A stretch of DNA of 64,000 bases from Trichinella spiralis (lineage: Eukaryota > Nematoda > Enoplea > Trichinellida > Trichinellidae): positions 7,007,860-7,071,859 of the forward strand of contig CM012955.1 of assembly GCA_000181795.3 (NCBI GenBank), in the 5' to 3' direction. The notes under the pieces were generated by a model. It saw only the letters and a list, made by a program, of their open reading frames with translations, was not told the DNA's origin and made no database searches. The translations under genes and the position numbers were made by a program. Shown piece after piece: positions 52,830 through 64,000 of the stretch; the first letter of the stretch is position 1, and each line of letters starts with the position of its first letter.

Positions 52830-55800
52830 ATGCGGTGCATACTGTTTTCTGCAGTCATTATTGCCAGTTATTTTATGACAATTTTGCAAAGTAAAAACAG
52901 ATTCAATATTTATTTATTTATTCATTTTTCTGCATAAAATTTAAATATTGCCTTACTTTATTGTTCAGGTGCAACAGTGCAAGAATGCAATCCACTTACG
53001 GCTTCAATGATACTGCAATGCATGTCGCCGTTGTTGCAGCTTACAAATGGTCACACAAGTTTGAAAATGTCGCCTTTCTACAACCAGTACAGCGAGGATG
53101 CTTGCTTAGCTTATGCGGAATATAAACTTTGCATTTCGGATGACATGCGAGATCGATGTTATGATATGATTGCCATAATGGAATCAATATTCGACTACAT
53201 TTGTCAGCCTGATGTTCGAGCTAATATTAGCATCTCAGCCAACTGTCTCAGCAAGTAAGAGGTTTTTTTTTATTTTAGAAAAAAAGTAAACAGAAATAAA
53301 TATTCTGTTGCTGCGACTGATTTATTAAAATCAAAAATTGGAAATTAAAGCAGAAATTGCAATTGAATCAGTAATATTATTGGAGCGTTGCAAATTTTTA
53401 ATACTTTTAGCCTTGCCTCTAGAAAAAAGAACAAGTTTTTCTCATTAAAAATGTAAATACAGTTAAAAACGACAATATGATTTTCAATAATCACTGGCCC
53501 AATTCAAATCAGTATTTCATATCTATATATTTACATTATTTACATTAATCAATTAATTCCACATAAAAAGGCATGTCATTCTATTAAATATTATCTTTAT
53601 TTATTACTGTTGTATGACAGTTGAAACTTTTCATCAATTTTATCAGTCATAATGCATGGTACTTTTTTTAAATTTATTATTATAGCAGTGTTTAATTTAA
53701 AAATATTTTCAATTTTCATTATTATCTACTCATCTAAGAAATACAATAAGCATATATTTGTAAGGTTGTTAAAATATTTATAAAAGATGAAAGCTGAAAT
53801 TAAATAATGCATGTAAATAATAATTCCTTTTTTTCAATATTCATGTTATTAAAAAGATCTTGTTGTAAAAATTTTATACATGCAATCATGAAATTTTTAT
53901 ATTTTAAATGATGTGACAAAGATGAAATGTATTATCATTATTATTATTATTAAATTTATTTTAGAATTGATCAAGATCCATATGTAAGAAAATGTCAGCA
54001 GAGCTTTGTTGATAGTTTAAAGCATATTGCTAGTTCTAATTTGGAAAGTTTGCAAGAGCACAATGATTTGCAATGTGCGGCTGTGCAGCAATTTTCTTTT
54101 TGCTCAAAATCAAAATATTTGAACGCTTGTAAACAACATGCATGGATGATTAAAATCGAGTTGATCAAAAGAGCTGCAGGCTTGGATTCGGACAACTGTG
54201 AAATTGAAAATGACGTACAGTTAATGGCTAAACGCAAGATGGGTAAAGGGTTTCTTTTTTACTTGAAATTTCAATATTTCAACTAAATTATTGCCATCAT
54301 GTAGTAATTTTTATTTCAAAATTTTAAAATTCAAAGTAATATTTGAAAACAAAGAATTTGCTTTCTAATTACTATGTTTAAAACAATAGACTGTATCTTT
54401 AATAAATCAGCTCGAGCGGTATTATGCATGCTAAAATTTCTAAATGAGTTTTGTACAAATGTTGCTATTTTCTTAAAAGTAACACATGAAATAGAAAATT
54501 ATAAATTTTTATGACGCATTAATGAACAAATGTAGTGTAAAATTTAAATTTCAAAAATTAATTGCTAATTCAAATGTTTGTTTATTAGAATCTCCTCAAC
54601 CAAGATGCGACAACAACGATCATTGCACATGTCCTGAAGGATATCTCTTCAATGCTCCTCATCAGTGCATGGGTAATTAATTTTGTTTATTATTTGATGA
54701 TTTAAATTTTTTTAATGATTCATAATTTTGCATGGAATTTTTCAAAGAAACATATTTCTGACAATCGCACAATCACAATAAATAAACTTTGCAAACTAAT
54801 CAACAAAGACAATATTATTTTGAATTAAATGTTTTTTCTTTTCTTTTGTTTGAACAAATATAAATTGAACTTGAATATCATGTTTTGAAACGCACAATAG
54901 TACAGTATATGTAGTATTATTTATTTTTAAAATTGAAATGAATTGTAAAATGTTAATAAATTGTATATATATATTTATTTATTTATTTAGTTGAAAAGTT
55001 GAAAAATAATGTTATTCGTGTTCAAAATTTATAATTAAAAAAAGTAATGAAATAGTAATAAATTGATGAACGGAAACATTTGGTGGCGGCGTTTCTGTCT
55101 CTTGATGAATTGTCCGTTCGAAAGTTAGTCACCGGATGTAGTAGCATATGGCTGAGATACGGTCGAACGATTTGAAAAGAAAAATTTTTCACTCTTAGCG
55201 GTCAGACTTTCGCCTAGTATTTTTGGCTCATTCATTCTTCCAAGAGATTGCAAGCACCTGCTTCTTTCCAATCTGCCTATTCGTAGCGGTAAATTGGTGA
55301 TATTTTCGTATGCTAACAATTGCAACATGCTTTTCGTGTTGCACCGAGGGAATTGTTGCCAATTGTTGCAATTTTTCTACAGGTCAACAGCAGTTGCTTT
55401 CTCATCAAGTGAAGCTGAACAATTTGTAATAACTTATTCATCGAATGCATATGGCAACAGATTGTATTTGCGTGTATTGTTTTTTTACTCTTCTTTTTAG
55501 TTAAAGGTTAAAAGAAAAGGCTTCATCGATTTATCTCTGTAGATAATTATTTTTGATACAAAATGACCCATTTGCAAATGACGTTGGCCAGGAAGAAAAA
55601 ATTTTTCAAATTGATGGCAAAATTTGATAGTGGGATGTTGTGGTCTGGTTATCTTTTGTTTTTCTTCTCTTTCCCCCCCCCCCCCCATTTCTCACAACAA
55701 ATTGTATTGTTTGTTCCATTTTTAAAAGGAACTTTTTAAAGTCGACCAACAATCGGAACACATTTTGTTTTACAAAAAAAATACACTCTCTACTCATGTA

Positions 55801-58800
55801 CTGTAGAAACTGTTACTACATCCGATGAAAAAAAAAGGAAGAAAAAAAATTCTTTTTTATTTCACTGACTGAACTGAAATTTATTTAAAAAAAACATTTT
55901 TTACAAACAATGATGATGAACAAAATAATGAACTTTAATCAAATTTGAATAATTGAAATTTGCATTTTATTTTTTGTTTTTTTTGTTCAGACATTGATGA
56001 ATGTGCATTGAGTGTAACTTTGTGCAGTCAAAAATGTGAAAATACAGTCGGATCGTATAAATGCCATTGTGATTCACGCTATTTCGAACCATCCGATGAC
56101 GGTCATTCATGTATAATCAAAGATAAAAGTAATTATCATAATATATACATATTTTTCTTCTCTCTCTCTCATTTCTCTTTGGTCTGTTGAGTTTGTAATT
56201 TGATTTACAGATGCATGGATATTCTTTGCACATGGGCAAAGTTTATGGAATATTTCGTTGGATGGTAAAAATTTTCAACTTTTACGCGGTGGAATACAAA
56301 AAGCGGCTATGCTTGATGTTGATGTGGAGGTGAGTGAAAGAAAGAAAGAATTGCAGCGCAGCAGGGTGCTAATTTTCCGCACAAAGTACTTCTTACTTTA
56401 ATAAATGGAATGGGAATTGAGAAGAAGGCCAACTGTAGTGACCTGCTGACCAGCGGGAATTAATCAGAAGAATAATTTAATAATAAGAATAAGACTACCG
56501 CGTACCGTTGATCGGTTTTCACAGGCGGTTGGCTCAAATACCGGCCGACCGGCCGGACGGCTTTCGGCTAGGGTCAACAAACAACTCGAGAACAGCTATT
56601 AAGCTGACTGGCAACAAAAGCCTGCTTTTAACCGATTAATAGTAATGCTATGTAGGTCACGATCGGATGGATTAGTGATGAATTTCCAAATCTCCAACCT
56701 TTGCGGTTTTGTAGTTTTAAGCCGATTTGTCAACGTTGGTCAGTGGTCAATGGTCGGCAAAGCAATTGGAAGAATAGCAAATAATTATAAAAAGAAACAA
56801 GAAAGAATAAAATAATATAATTAGAAAAGAAAAATCATTTTTAAAAATTAAAATTCATTTCAATTCAAAATAAATTTTACAGAACGAAATGCTTTACTAC
56901 GTGGACGTGGGAGCGGATAAGTTGGAGAGGATAAAATTTCACGGCGCTTTCCCGCAAACTATACAAGATGGTGGTTTGGCAGGTACTGAAGGAATCGGTG
57001 TCGATTGGATTGGCAAGTGAGAAAAAGAGAATAGGGGAAAAAATTAAAATTGTTCATAAATTAATTGTATTGAATTTTTAGGAAGCTTTACATGGCCAAA
57101 ACGTCGGATCTGCTTGTTCAAGAATTGGACGGTCGTTACAGGATGATCCTTTATCAGAACGTATTCAAATTACCGAGAGCACTTGTTGTGCATCCTATCG
57201 AAGGGTATTTTGTCGTAATTTTCAAAAAAAAATATATGCTTTTCATTTTTTTTGTTGTTGTTATTGAAGATACGTTTACAATTCGGACTGGGGTGTTCAT
57301 GCTTTTATCAGCAAAGCGGCCATGGATGGCAGCAATTTCAAAAGAATAGTGACCACAGGATTAGCTTGGCCGAACGGTTTGGCGATCGATTATTACGCGG
57401 ATCGTCTCTACTGGGCCGACGCATTTCTCGATACAATAGAGTAAGTGTTGTTGTTTTTTTGTTTAAATTATTAAAAAACAATATTAAAAAAAATTTTTGT
57501 TCCCATGAAATGGGGAGAAAAAATTTTTATTGTCCTGGTTTTTACTAAACTCTTTTGCGTGCAAGCAACATTGATGATGCCACATGTTGAAAAAATGTTA
57601 ATATGATTGACGCGGATGAATTTGCAATTTTCGAAAATTGCAAATTGGTCGGTCGGATTGATATAGATGCGATACTTTTCAAACGATGATCAATCACTTT
57701 TCTTTCTTTCTTTTGTTCTCTTTTCCACCCCATTCTATTCTTTTTTATTTTCTCTATTAAATGATCAATGGCATCCATCCATCCATTTTATTCAATTCAT
57801 TCATTCATTAGAAAAAAGATAAACAGGAAGTAGAATAGGAGGAAGAAGAAAACAAACATTTTCTTCCACTTTTCTTCAAAACAAAAATAAAATAAAATTT
57901 TCCTTTATTTGCAGACGTTTTTTTTTTCAAATTTCACCTCTATAATTGCATGTGAATGAAAATTAATATTTTTCTTTTCCACTTTTGTTGTCGATCGAGT
58001 TGAGAACATTCGAAAAATTTGTTCAATTTTCAAAAAAACAAAAAAAAGAAAAATTCTCGTTCATCAGCATCAATCGATCGATCAAAGCGATAACCAATCA
58101 CAAAATCCAAATCAATCAATGGTGCTTTGGTCTAAATTTTGAAAAAATTTTCCACTTTCATTTCAGTGAAAAGTGTCTCTGATCCATCTTTTCCCAAACG
58201 CATTCATTCATTTATTTTATTCATTGATTTTTTTTTCTCTTTGATTGTTCAGAAAAATCCAACCACACACAATCAATTTATTATTATTTCCTTTTTCCTC
58301 GTCTTTTTGTTTTTGTCTATTTTTCACCAAAACCGGAAAAACTGGTTTTCTTTTTTTCTTGTTTTTTGTTTACATTTTTGTTACGGTTAAAATTTGCATA
58401 ATAGTGAAAAAAAATTTAAGAAAAATAAAGTTGTTGTTGTTGTTGATTCATCACCAACAAAAAGATGGATAGATGGTCAGTCAACATCAGCAGCAGCAGC
58501 AGCAGCAGCAGCAGCAATTTAGCAAAAAGTTGATAAGAAAATGTCAAGCTAGGGAATAAACGTGATTTTGATCAAGCAAAAATAAATATCATGCAAAAGA
58601 ATAAGAAGAAAAAAAATGTATACATATATAAATATGCCAATGTCATTGAATTCAAACGTTCAAATAATAATAAACAGGAAATTGATCATTTCAACTTTCC
58701 TTTTTGTAAAAAAATATTGTATCAAATTTGAAATATTGTTTTTTTTTCACTGATTATTATTTACTGTTAATAATAAATATGATGATGAGTGAGTAATGCA

Positions 58801-59670
58801 GGAGGGTGGATGGATGATTGATTGATCGATCGATTGATTGATTGATTGACTGATTGATTGGGATTGGGATGGTGATGGTGGTGATGATTGTTTGAAGAAA
58901 CAGTTTTTTCCAGGTCAACCGATTTGGAAGGCAATTTCCGACGAGTCGTACTCAAGGATACCAATTCCATTCCGCACGTTTTCGGTCTGGCGTTGACCAG
59001 TGACCATTTGTACTGGACCGACTGGACATTTCGAGGTATCATGCGTTGCAACAAGTTGACCGGCGAAAATGTGACCCTGGTTGCCCAGACCGCTCTGCTA
59101 CCGTACGATTTGAAAATCCACCAAGCCGCATCCCAACCGTCCGGTGAGCAGAAACGATGAAAAAAACAGCTACCCAATAAACAAACAAATAAATAAATAA
59201 AATCATCCTCAGGCGAAAATCCATGCCAACCGGCCAATGGTCACTGCGATCAGCTGTGCTTGATTTCACCGCTGACGTCGACCTCCGACGGGACGCGTTT
59301 CCGCTGCTCGTGCGCCGACGGCTTCCAGCTGGCGTCGGACAATCGCACGTGTCAAGCCAACTGCCCCGAGGAGAAAATTGCCTGCTTGGGCGAAAATGCG
59401 AAATGCATCAGTCGCATTTATTGGTGCGACGGCACAAGTCACTGCGCCAATATGGAAGACGAGCAAGACTGTCGTAAATTAAATTTTTTTTTTAAATTAA
59501 TTTATTCATTTTTTTTAAATCTCTTTTGTTGTTTTTCAGCAAAACGCATCTGCAGCATTGGTCAGTTCCAATGTCACGACGGCAACGGATGCATTACACC
59601 TTACCAACTGTGCGACGGCACGAACGATTGCCAAGATCGCTCTGACGAAAAATACTGCGCCACCAACTGA
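52830..59670 (+). CDS. Secreted EGF / LDLR class B propeller / LDLa protein
   Basis: Twelve exons: 52830-52890, 52969-53254, 53965-54242, 54589-54672, 55991-56128, 56211-56329, 56883-57016, 57082-57204, 57270-57440, 58914-59143, 59213-59473 and 59540-59670 (2,016 nt, 671 aa). In order: signal peptide [20 protein letters not shown], a Cys-rich N-terminal region (about 25-210), a short EGF-like module, a DIDECA calcium-binding EGF module, about six YWTD-type blades ([45 protein letters not shown]), an EGF module ([16 protein letters not shown]) and two LDLa modules ([32 protein letters not shown]). EGF-propeller-EGF followed by LDLa is LRP/LDLR-family order. There is no transmembrane segment after the last LDLa, so the product should be secreted. 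It could be a truncated LRP-like co-receptor or a soluble ligand-binding protein. The gene is convergent with Frizzled. Confidence 0.88.
52888..54242 (+). other. Cys-rich N-terminal region of the LRP-like protein
   Basis: Exons 2 and 3 encode ~185 residues with about fourteen Cys. Spacing such as [10 protein letters not shown]...RCYD and [10 protein letters not shown]...YLNACKQHA recurs in two halves. This weakly recalls the small Cys-rich helical domains of nematode secreted proteins (the T20D4.11/DUF19 type), but I cannot assign it. It has no EGF, LDLa or Ig signature. Exons before and after join in frame, so it is part of the same protein unless a separate gene has been merged. Confidence 0.45.
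56330..56882. other. Intron with a GC-richer block (LRP-like gene, intron 6)
   Basis: The middle of this 553 bp intron (about 56,420-56,760) is much less AT-rich than other introns here. It includes a self-complementary stretch around CCGGCCGACCGGCCGGACGG (56,544-56,563) and several CGGT motifs. It has no open frame of note. It could be an enhancer, a structured RNA or a transposon remnant. Confidence 0.4.
57441..58913. other. 1.5 kb intron with simple repeats (LRP-like gene, intron 9)
   Basis: The largest intron of the gene after the one between exons 4 and 5. It contains a (CAG)n run at about 58,487-58,516 and a GATT-type tetranucleotide run near 58,813-58,860. The flanking exons both end or begin inside the propeller, so no exon is missing. 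Confidence 0.7.
58487..58516. repeat. (CAG)n microsatellite, intronic
   Basis: Nine to ten CAG units in intron 9 of the LRP-like gene. Confidence 0.8.
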
Positions 59671-60319
59671 CTGACTGACTGACTGATCGATTCCAACAAG
59701 CAAACAGCTGTTGTTGTTGTTATATTTTATTTTCATACGAATAACGAATATGAGAAATATTAATATAATTAAAAAAATGCCATCCTCATCATTTTCTCTC
59801 TCTTATAAACAAAACAAAAACAACTAGAAAAGGATAGAGAACACAACTAACAAATCGAATTCCAATCCAGTGGGATAAGATAAAATAATTTTTCCATGAG
59901 CTCAAAGAAGATAGCCAAAGAACGGGAGCAGTTGTTGGAAAGGGGGGAGAAAATTATTTTTACACTACCGAATATGGAAAAAAAAGCTTCTCGGTAAAAT
60001 CGACGGGCTTGGAAATAATAAATACCCTGGTGGCGTTGATAAACAAAATTTAAACTTTCATCATCGTTAAAGCAACTATTTCGTACGGAAAAATAACGTT
60101 CACACAATTATCATTTTGCACATACCGTTGGACGGATATATTTTGCAAAAAAAATCAATTCAACAACAACAACAATAATAATAATGAATGAATGAATGAA
60201 TATGATAAAATTATCCAATAATAACCGCAATATATTTTCCAAAAAATATTATTATTACTGTTGTTGTTGTTGTCGCTGGTGCTGCTATTATCAAATATAC
60301 AAACATACACATTGCAGTG
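59671..60319. other. Convergent 3' intergenic region
   Basis: Only 649 bp separate the stop codons of the LRP-like gene (plus) and Frizzled (minus). A plus-strand AATAAA at 60,017-60,022 and a minus-strand AATAAA at 59,726-59,731 are candidate poly(A) signals. If both are used, the two 3' UTRs would overlap by about 300 bp. Confidence 0.5.
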
Positions 60320-62359
60320 CTAATAATGAGCGTGACGATATACGACCGGCGGCGGAGGTGGTGGCGGTGGCAGAGGTTGAGATTGAGGGGGTGGCTGAGT
60401 TGGAACCAGCTGACGCACTGGACTGGCGGAACGACAGCACGAAGATCGATAATTGTAGAATTTGTTCCAACTGTCCAACGTTTTGCTCGACCAAATCCAA
60501 AAACCGCTGGTTATGCCGACGACCAGCGTCATCAGATATTTCAGCATAAAAGCGACAAATTCCGGCTTGGGAGAATCGTGGTCATAAGGCAGTTTTGGGC
60601 AAATTTGAGGAAAACCATAAAGCTGCTTGGTGACCGGATTTCGACACTGGGTGTCGTACCAAGTGACCATCCACCGAGTGTAGCTGCTCACTTGGATCAG
60701 ATCGCAAGCGATCAAGCACAACGCCGGCACGGCGTACAGTACACTGAAGACGCTGATGCGGATGATCAGCTTTTCCAATTTTTCAATTTTGCCGCCGTCG
60801 TGTTTCATAAAGCGACGAATTTTGATCAACGAAATGAAGCCGGCAATGAGAAAAAACGTGCCCAACGTCAAACAGATGAACAGAGGCAGTAGAACGTAAA
60901 CGCGCAGCGTGTACGGATCCCAATTGCCGACGCTGCAGATGCCGCTCAGGATGTCGCCGTCGATGCTCTGCGTTGCCAAGACGATGATCATCAGAACCGC
61001 CGGTGCACCCCAAGCGGTCAAGTGAAAATAGTGACTTTTCGACTCGATCGCCTCGTGGCCCCACTTCAATCCGGCCGCCAAAAACCAAGTCACATTCAAC
61101 ACGATCCACCAAACGCTGCTGGCAATTGTAAAATAATATTCGATTATAGCTAAAATCGTGCAAGCCGAATTGCGGGCACCTTGACGAATGACATAAATCA
61201 CAAGCGGTGCTATTTCGTCACCGCGCTGCTGTTGCAACGACAACTGCCGCTGGTGATGCTGCCAAGCTACAGTACCGTGGTCGAGTAGATCCCCGGCCGG
61301 CACATCTTGGTAGGTCATCTTGCGACAGGCGATGCTCTGTTTCGAAATGAAGCCGACAATGTAGACAATGGAAATTATAAAATAGCATCCCGACAGGCAG
61401 ATGATCGGCCTTTCCGGATAGCGGAATCGACGCATGTTGACCAGAAACGTCAGCACAGTGAAAAGAGTACTGGCAGCACACATCACCGACCAAACGCCAA
61501 TCCATATGCGTACAATTTCCAGCTCCTGTTTCGAAAAGAACATATGCTCGCAGGGTAGAACACACTGACGCAGCACGTCTTCGCCAACTCGCACCTGGTA
61601 TTCGGTCACGTCCTTGGTGCTCAGCTGAAGTCGTTTGGGACACTGGAAGGTTCCGGTGACGTTGCCGCTTCGTAATGTACTAGTATCACTTGAAGAGGAG
61701 GACGAGGAGGAGGAGGAGGAGAAGGAGGAGGAAGAGGAAGAAGAAAAAGAAGCAGAAAACGACGACGGTAAAGTAGAAGAAGAAGGAGGATAAAACGCCT
61801 GGGTATATCGGATGCCTGGTGGTGGAGGTGAAGATAGCAGAGGTACGAAATCAACCGGCGGATGTGGTGTAGCTCGAGAAGTTTTGTTCTCACCAACGCA
61901 TAAACCTTCTTCGGGAAATTTGTCGCAGTTGAGCGTATCCGGCCATTGGAAACCAAATTTATTCATCAACGTTTCACATCCATTTTTCGCAGACTGGCAG
62001 AGGTGACGACAGGGTGGAATCGGCTCGTCAAGTACCGTGCACACAGGCGCGTACATTGTGCACAGAAAAAATTTCAAATCTGGACTGCAGCGCACCTTGA
62101 CAAGCGGAAAAAACTGATGCACTTCCAATCCGGCATCTTCTTGTTTCGGATGGTTGAGCAAGTTGGGAAATATTGTCATATTATATTCAATATCTTGACA
62201 GAGCGGAATTGTGATCGGTTCGCAGCGAGGGTTCAAAGGCGCGCCAGGGCCACCGTGGTTGTGAACTGGATAATGGTCACTGACGACCAGGTCAGGGCTG
62301 ACTTGCCGCCACGCCGACGCGACCGACGAAATCAAAGAGCAAATGAAAAATATGCGCAT
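60320..62359 (-). CDS. fz: Frizzled Wnt receptor (FZD1/2/7 type), single exon
   Basis: An uninterrupted frame of 680 codons (679 aa). The start is ATG at 62359 ([17 protein letters not shown], a signal peptide); the frame is open three codons upstream, but without another ATG. The Cys-rich Wnt-binding domain (about 46-160) includes [52 protein letters not shown] and [13 protein letters not shown], closest to vertebrate FZD1/2/7. A long low-complexity Ser-rich linker follows (about 175-230). Seven membrane spans then follow, with [40 protein letters not shown] and [20 protein letters not shown]. The Dishevelled-binding KTxxxW motif is KTLDSW. The tail is Pro/Gln-rich and ends HAHY, with no obvious PDZ ligand. 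A Gln-rich insert sits in an extracellular loop. The gene is intronless, unlike all its neighbours. Confidence 0.95.
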   Translation of the reverse strand: MRIFFICSLISSVASAWRQVSPDLVVSDHYPVHNHGGPGAPLNPRCEPITIPLCQDIEYNMTIFPNLLNHPKQEDAGLEVHQFFPLVKVRCSPDLKFFLCTMYAPVCTVLDEPIPPCRHLCQSAKNGCETLMNKFGFQWPDTLNCDKFPEEGLCVGENKTSRATPHPPVDFVPLLSSPPPPGIRYTQAFYPPSSSTLPSSFSASFSSSSSSSFSSSSSSSSSSSDTSTLRSGNVTGTFQCPKRLQLSTKDVTEYQVRVGEDVLRQCVLPCEHMFFSKQELEIVRIWIGVWSVMCAASTLFTVLTFLVNMRRFRYPERPIICLSGCYFIISIVYIVGFISKQSIACRKMTYQDVPAGDLLDHGTVAWQHHQRQLSLQQQRGDEIAPLVIYVIRQGARNSACTILAIIEYYFTIASSVWWIVLNVTWFLAAGLKWGHEAIESKSHYFHLTAWGAPAVLMIIVLATQSIDGDILSGICSVGNWDPYTLRVYVLLPLFICLTLGTFFLIAGFISLIKIRRFMKHDGGKIEKLEKLIIRISVFSVLYAVPALCLIACDLIQVSSYTRWMVTWYDTQCRNPVTKQLYGFPQICPKLPYDHDSPKPEFVAFMLKYLMTLVVGITSGFWIWSSKTLDSWNKFYNYRSSCCRSASPVRQLVPTQPPPQSQPLPPPPPPPPVVYRHAHY
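61688..61760 (-). repeat. Coding Ser-rich trinucleotide repeat in Frizzled linker
   Basis: A (TCC/TCT)n-like tract (plus strand GAGGA/GAAGA repeats) encodes runs of Ser with a few Phe in the linker between the Wnt-binding domain and the first membrane span. It is probably length-variable. Confidence 0.8.
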
Positions 62360-64000
62360 CCCGCTCAATTATATCCCACTTGAGCACAACAGTTTCACCT
62401 CACTTTTTCACCAACTTCAACTGAACAACACTTCAAACAAGCGCGGATACAACTGATTCGCTTCTCGGCAATTCGTCCGGCTTAAAACCAATACAACCAA
62501 CCGAATTGAACTAAGCGACACCGCGCGGCGACCTAACTACCCACTACAGTATAAAACTCGCGCAAGTTCCATTTCAATTCACTGACCTGATACTGAAATG
62601 CGTTTTAATTCAATTTACCTTATTTGAAAAACTTATTTGCACTTATATTAGAAATATTTTCATATAAAAAACACTAAACTGCTTTTAATTAAAGAAATTT
62701 ACAAATAACGTAAAATCCGTTCATTTTGAAAATAAATTCATCAGACAAAAAAAGACTATTCAATTGCTTTTAAAAAATAATAATGCATCATGAATAATTG
62801 TAAATTTAGCAAATTTGATATGAAAATTAAAACGAAAAAAAACAAACTTCAAACAGCAGACATGTGCGAACTTTTTTCTAAACTTATCGATTAATTCATG
62901 TTGTTTTTGATCTTTTGGTATTGTAGGTATTTTTGTTTTACACGCTTATTCCAGAAAATTATTTCAATCACTGAATGAATTTCAATACAGTTGTACAACC
63001 GTTCTACAGTGGTGCTTTTACGATTCGTCAATTATAAAAAAAAGTATTATATGTAGCATATGTGATTAAAAAAATCAAAAGAAATCCAATCCAAAAAAAA
63101 TCATTCGTAAAATTTATTTTTGAACTGATTCTGAGCAATTTGCGTGCGATTCATTTCTGTCACTATTTACCAGATCATTTTAGGATGGAAAATATTAAAT
63201 TTTAAGTCATTAAAATTTCAATTTCATAATGATATTTATCGATTAAATTTTTGACACTTTACTGACAAATATACTCAAACTTGCTTTAACTTTTACTGTA
63301 GTCAAGCTGTTGCATCTTATAATAATCATTGATATAGTTGAATTGTGCTATTTATATTGTCCAGATATTGTAATAGTTGATATTTATAAATATAATCACA
63401 AATAACTTCAATTCATTCAACTCCTTTGCAATATTGAAAAATAATCTTGAAAGAACTACAGTAAGTGATATGAGCAAAATTTAAATTTAAAATGACTTTA
63501 AAGTGCTCATTAATTTAAAGTAATTGTATGATTGTTAATTCGATTTTTAAAAATTGAATAAATTGTATTTCTTTTGTAAAGAATTTTCATGTATACTGTT
63601 CTAGGATACGGTAATGAAGTCAGTCACACTTGTTAAGATTTCGCATTACGAGAAAGAGGAAAGCATTTAGAGGCGTTTTACTTAAAGGTTGTTAATTTTT
63701 ATGGAAATATGAATTTACAATTGTGAAATATTAAATAAAAACGTTTTTCGAGTTAATTCTCAGGTTTGATGTGTCGTCTCGATGATCTGTTTTCTTCTAT
63801 TGAATGTTAAATTTTTTACGCTTTTTAACTATCAATATCTTGAAAGTTTGTATAATTGAAAACAGATTGTGTAATTAATGTATATACTAATGGGAAAATG
63901 GAAAAATGTTTTCATTTTATAAAATTCCAATGAATTTGTTAACTGTTTAATAGTAATAAACTTTTTTTCGTAAACATTCAAAATGTTTATTTTTTTAGCA
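62360..64000. other. Upstream region of Frizzled, no gene seen
   Basis: The first ~220 bp beyond the start codon are GC-richer (for example CACCGCGCGGCGACC near 62,520) and probably contain the Frizzled 5' UTR and promoter. The rest, to the window end, is AT-rich with no supportable gene. Confidence 0.5.

Noticed and set aside
60317-60892. 191-codon plus-strand open frame opposite Frizzled, and other long frames in that region
   Set aside because: These are antisense or off-frame readings of the GC-richer Frizzled coding exon. Frizzled itself is unambiguous.

Overview
The window is AT-rich animal DNA with intron-split genes. Introns are mostly 50-100 bp with a few of 1-5 kb, and 3' splice sites are of the TTTCAG/TTTTAG type. 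The gene complement is an UNC-73/Trio double Rho-GEF without a kinase domain, a MAPKAP kinase, Cdc25 paralogues, a Frizzled receptor and a secreted LDL-receptor-repeat protein. Together with possible leader-type acceptors just upstream of start codons, this suggests a nematode, perhaps an early-branching (Trichinella-like) one. That placement is inference and the phylum is not proven from the sequence. The first ~400 bases look like a low-quality contig end.

Layout. (1) 1-10,068: no convincing gene; one Tc1/mariner-type MITE (about 4,459-4,721) and an old tandem duplication near 6.3-6.7 kb. (2) 10,069-14,675: a near-perfect palindrome with its axis at about 12,372. Each ~2.2 kb arm carries a complete 11-exon, 314-residue Cdc25 phosphatase gene. 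The two genes are head to head, about 435 bp apart. (3) 14.7-18.1 kb: non-coding as far as I can see. (4) 18,091-45,484, minus strand: one very large UNC-73/Trio gene that I could follow through 48 coding exons in unbroken frame (7,728 nt, 2,575 aa): SEC14, spectrin repeats, DH1-PH1, SH3, acidic and Ser-rich linker, DH2-PH2, Gly/Ser tail. One of its introns must use a GC-AG boundary for the frame to close. (5) 46,994-49,860, plus strand: a MAPKAPK2/3-type kinase in 9 exons, divergent from the Trio gene. (6) 49.9-52.8 kb: intergenic, with a possible pogo-like MITE. (7) 52,830-59,670, plus strand: a 12-exon secreted protein with a Cys-rich N-terminal region, EGF modules, a six-blade LDLR class B propeller, EGF and two LDLa modules, and no membrane anchor. 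(8) 60,320-62,359, minus strand: an intronless Frizzled of the FZD1/2/7 type, convergent with (7). (9) 62.4-64 kb: AT-rich upstream sequence.

The Trio gene (cell migration and axon guidance), Frizzled (Wnt), the kinase (p38 stress signalling) and Cdc25 (cell cycle) are ordinary conserved signalling genes, and I see no operon-like arrangement. The unusual elements are the Cdc25 palindrome with its shared promoter, the Cdc25 active-site variant (Tyr before the catalytic Cys), the GC-AG intron after an acidic exon in the Trio gene, and the secreted LRP-like architecture. Exon boundaries were worked out by eye from reading frame, splice dinucleotides and family alignment; individual boundaries may be off by a base or so.
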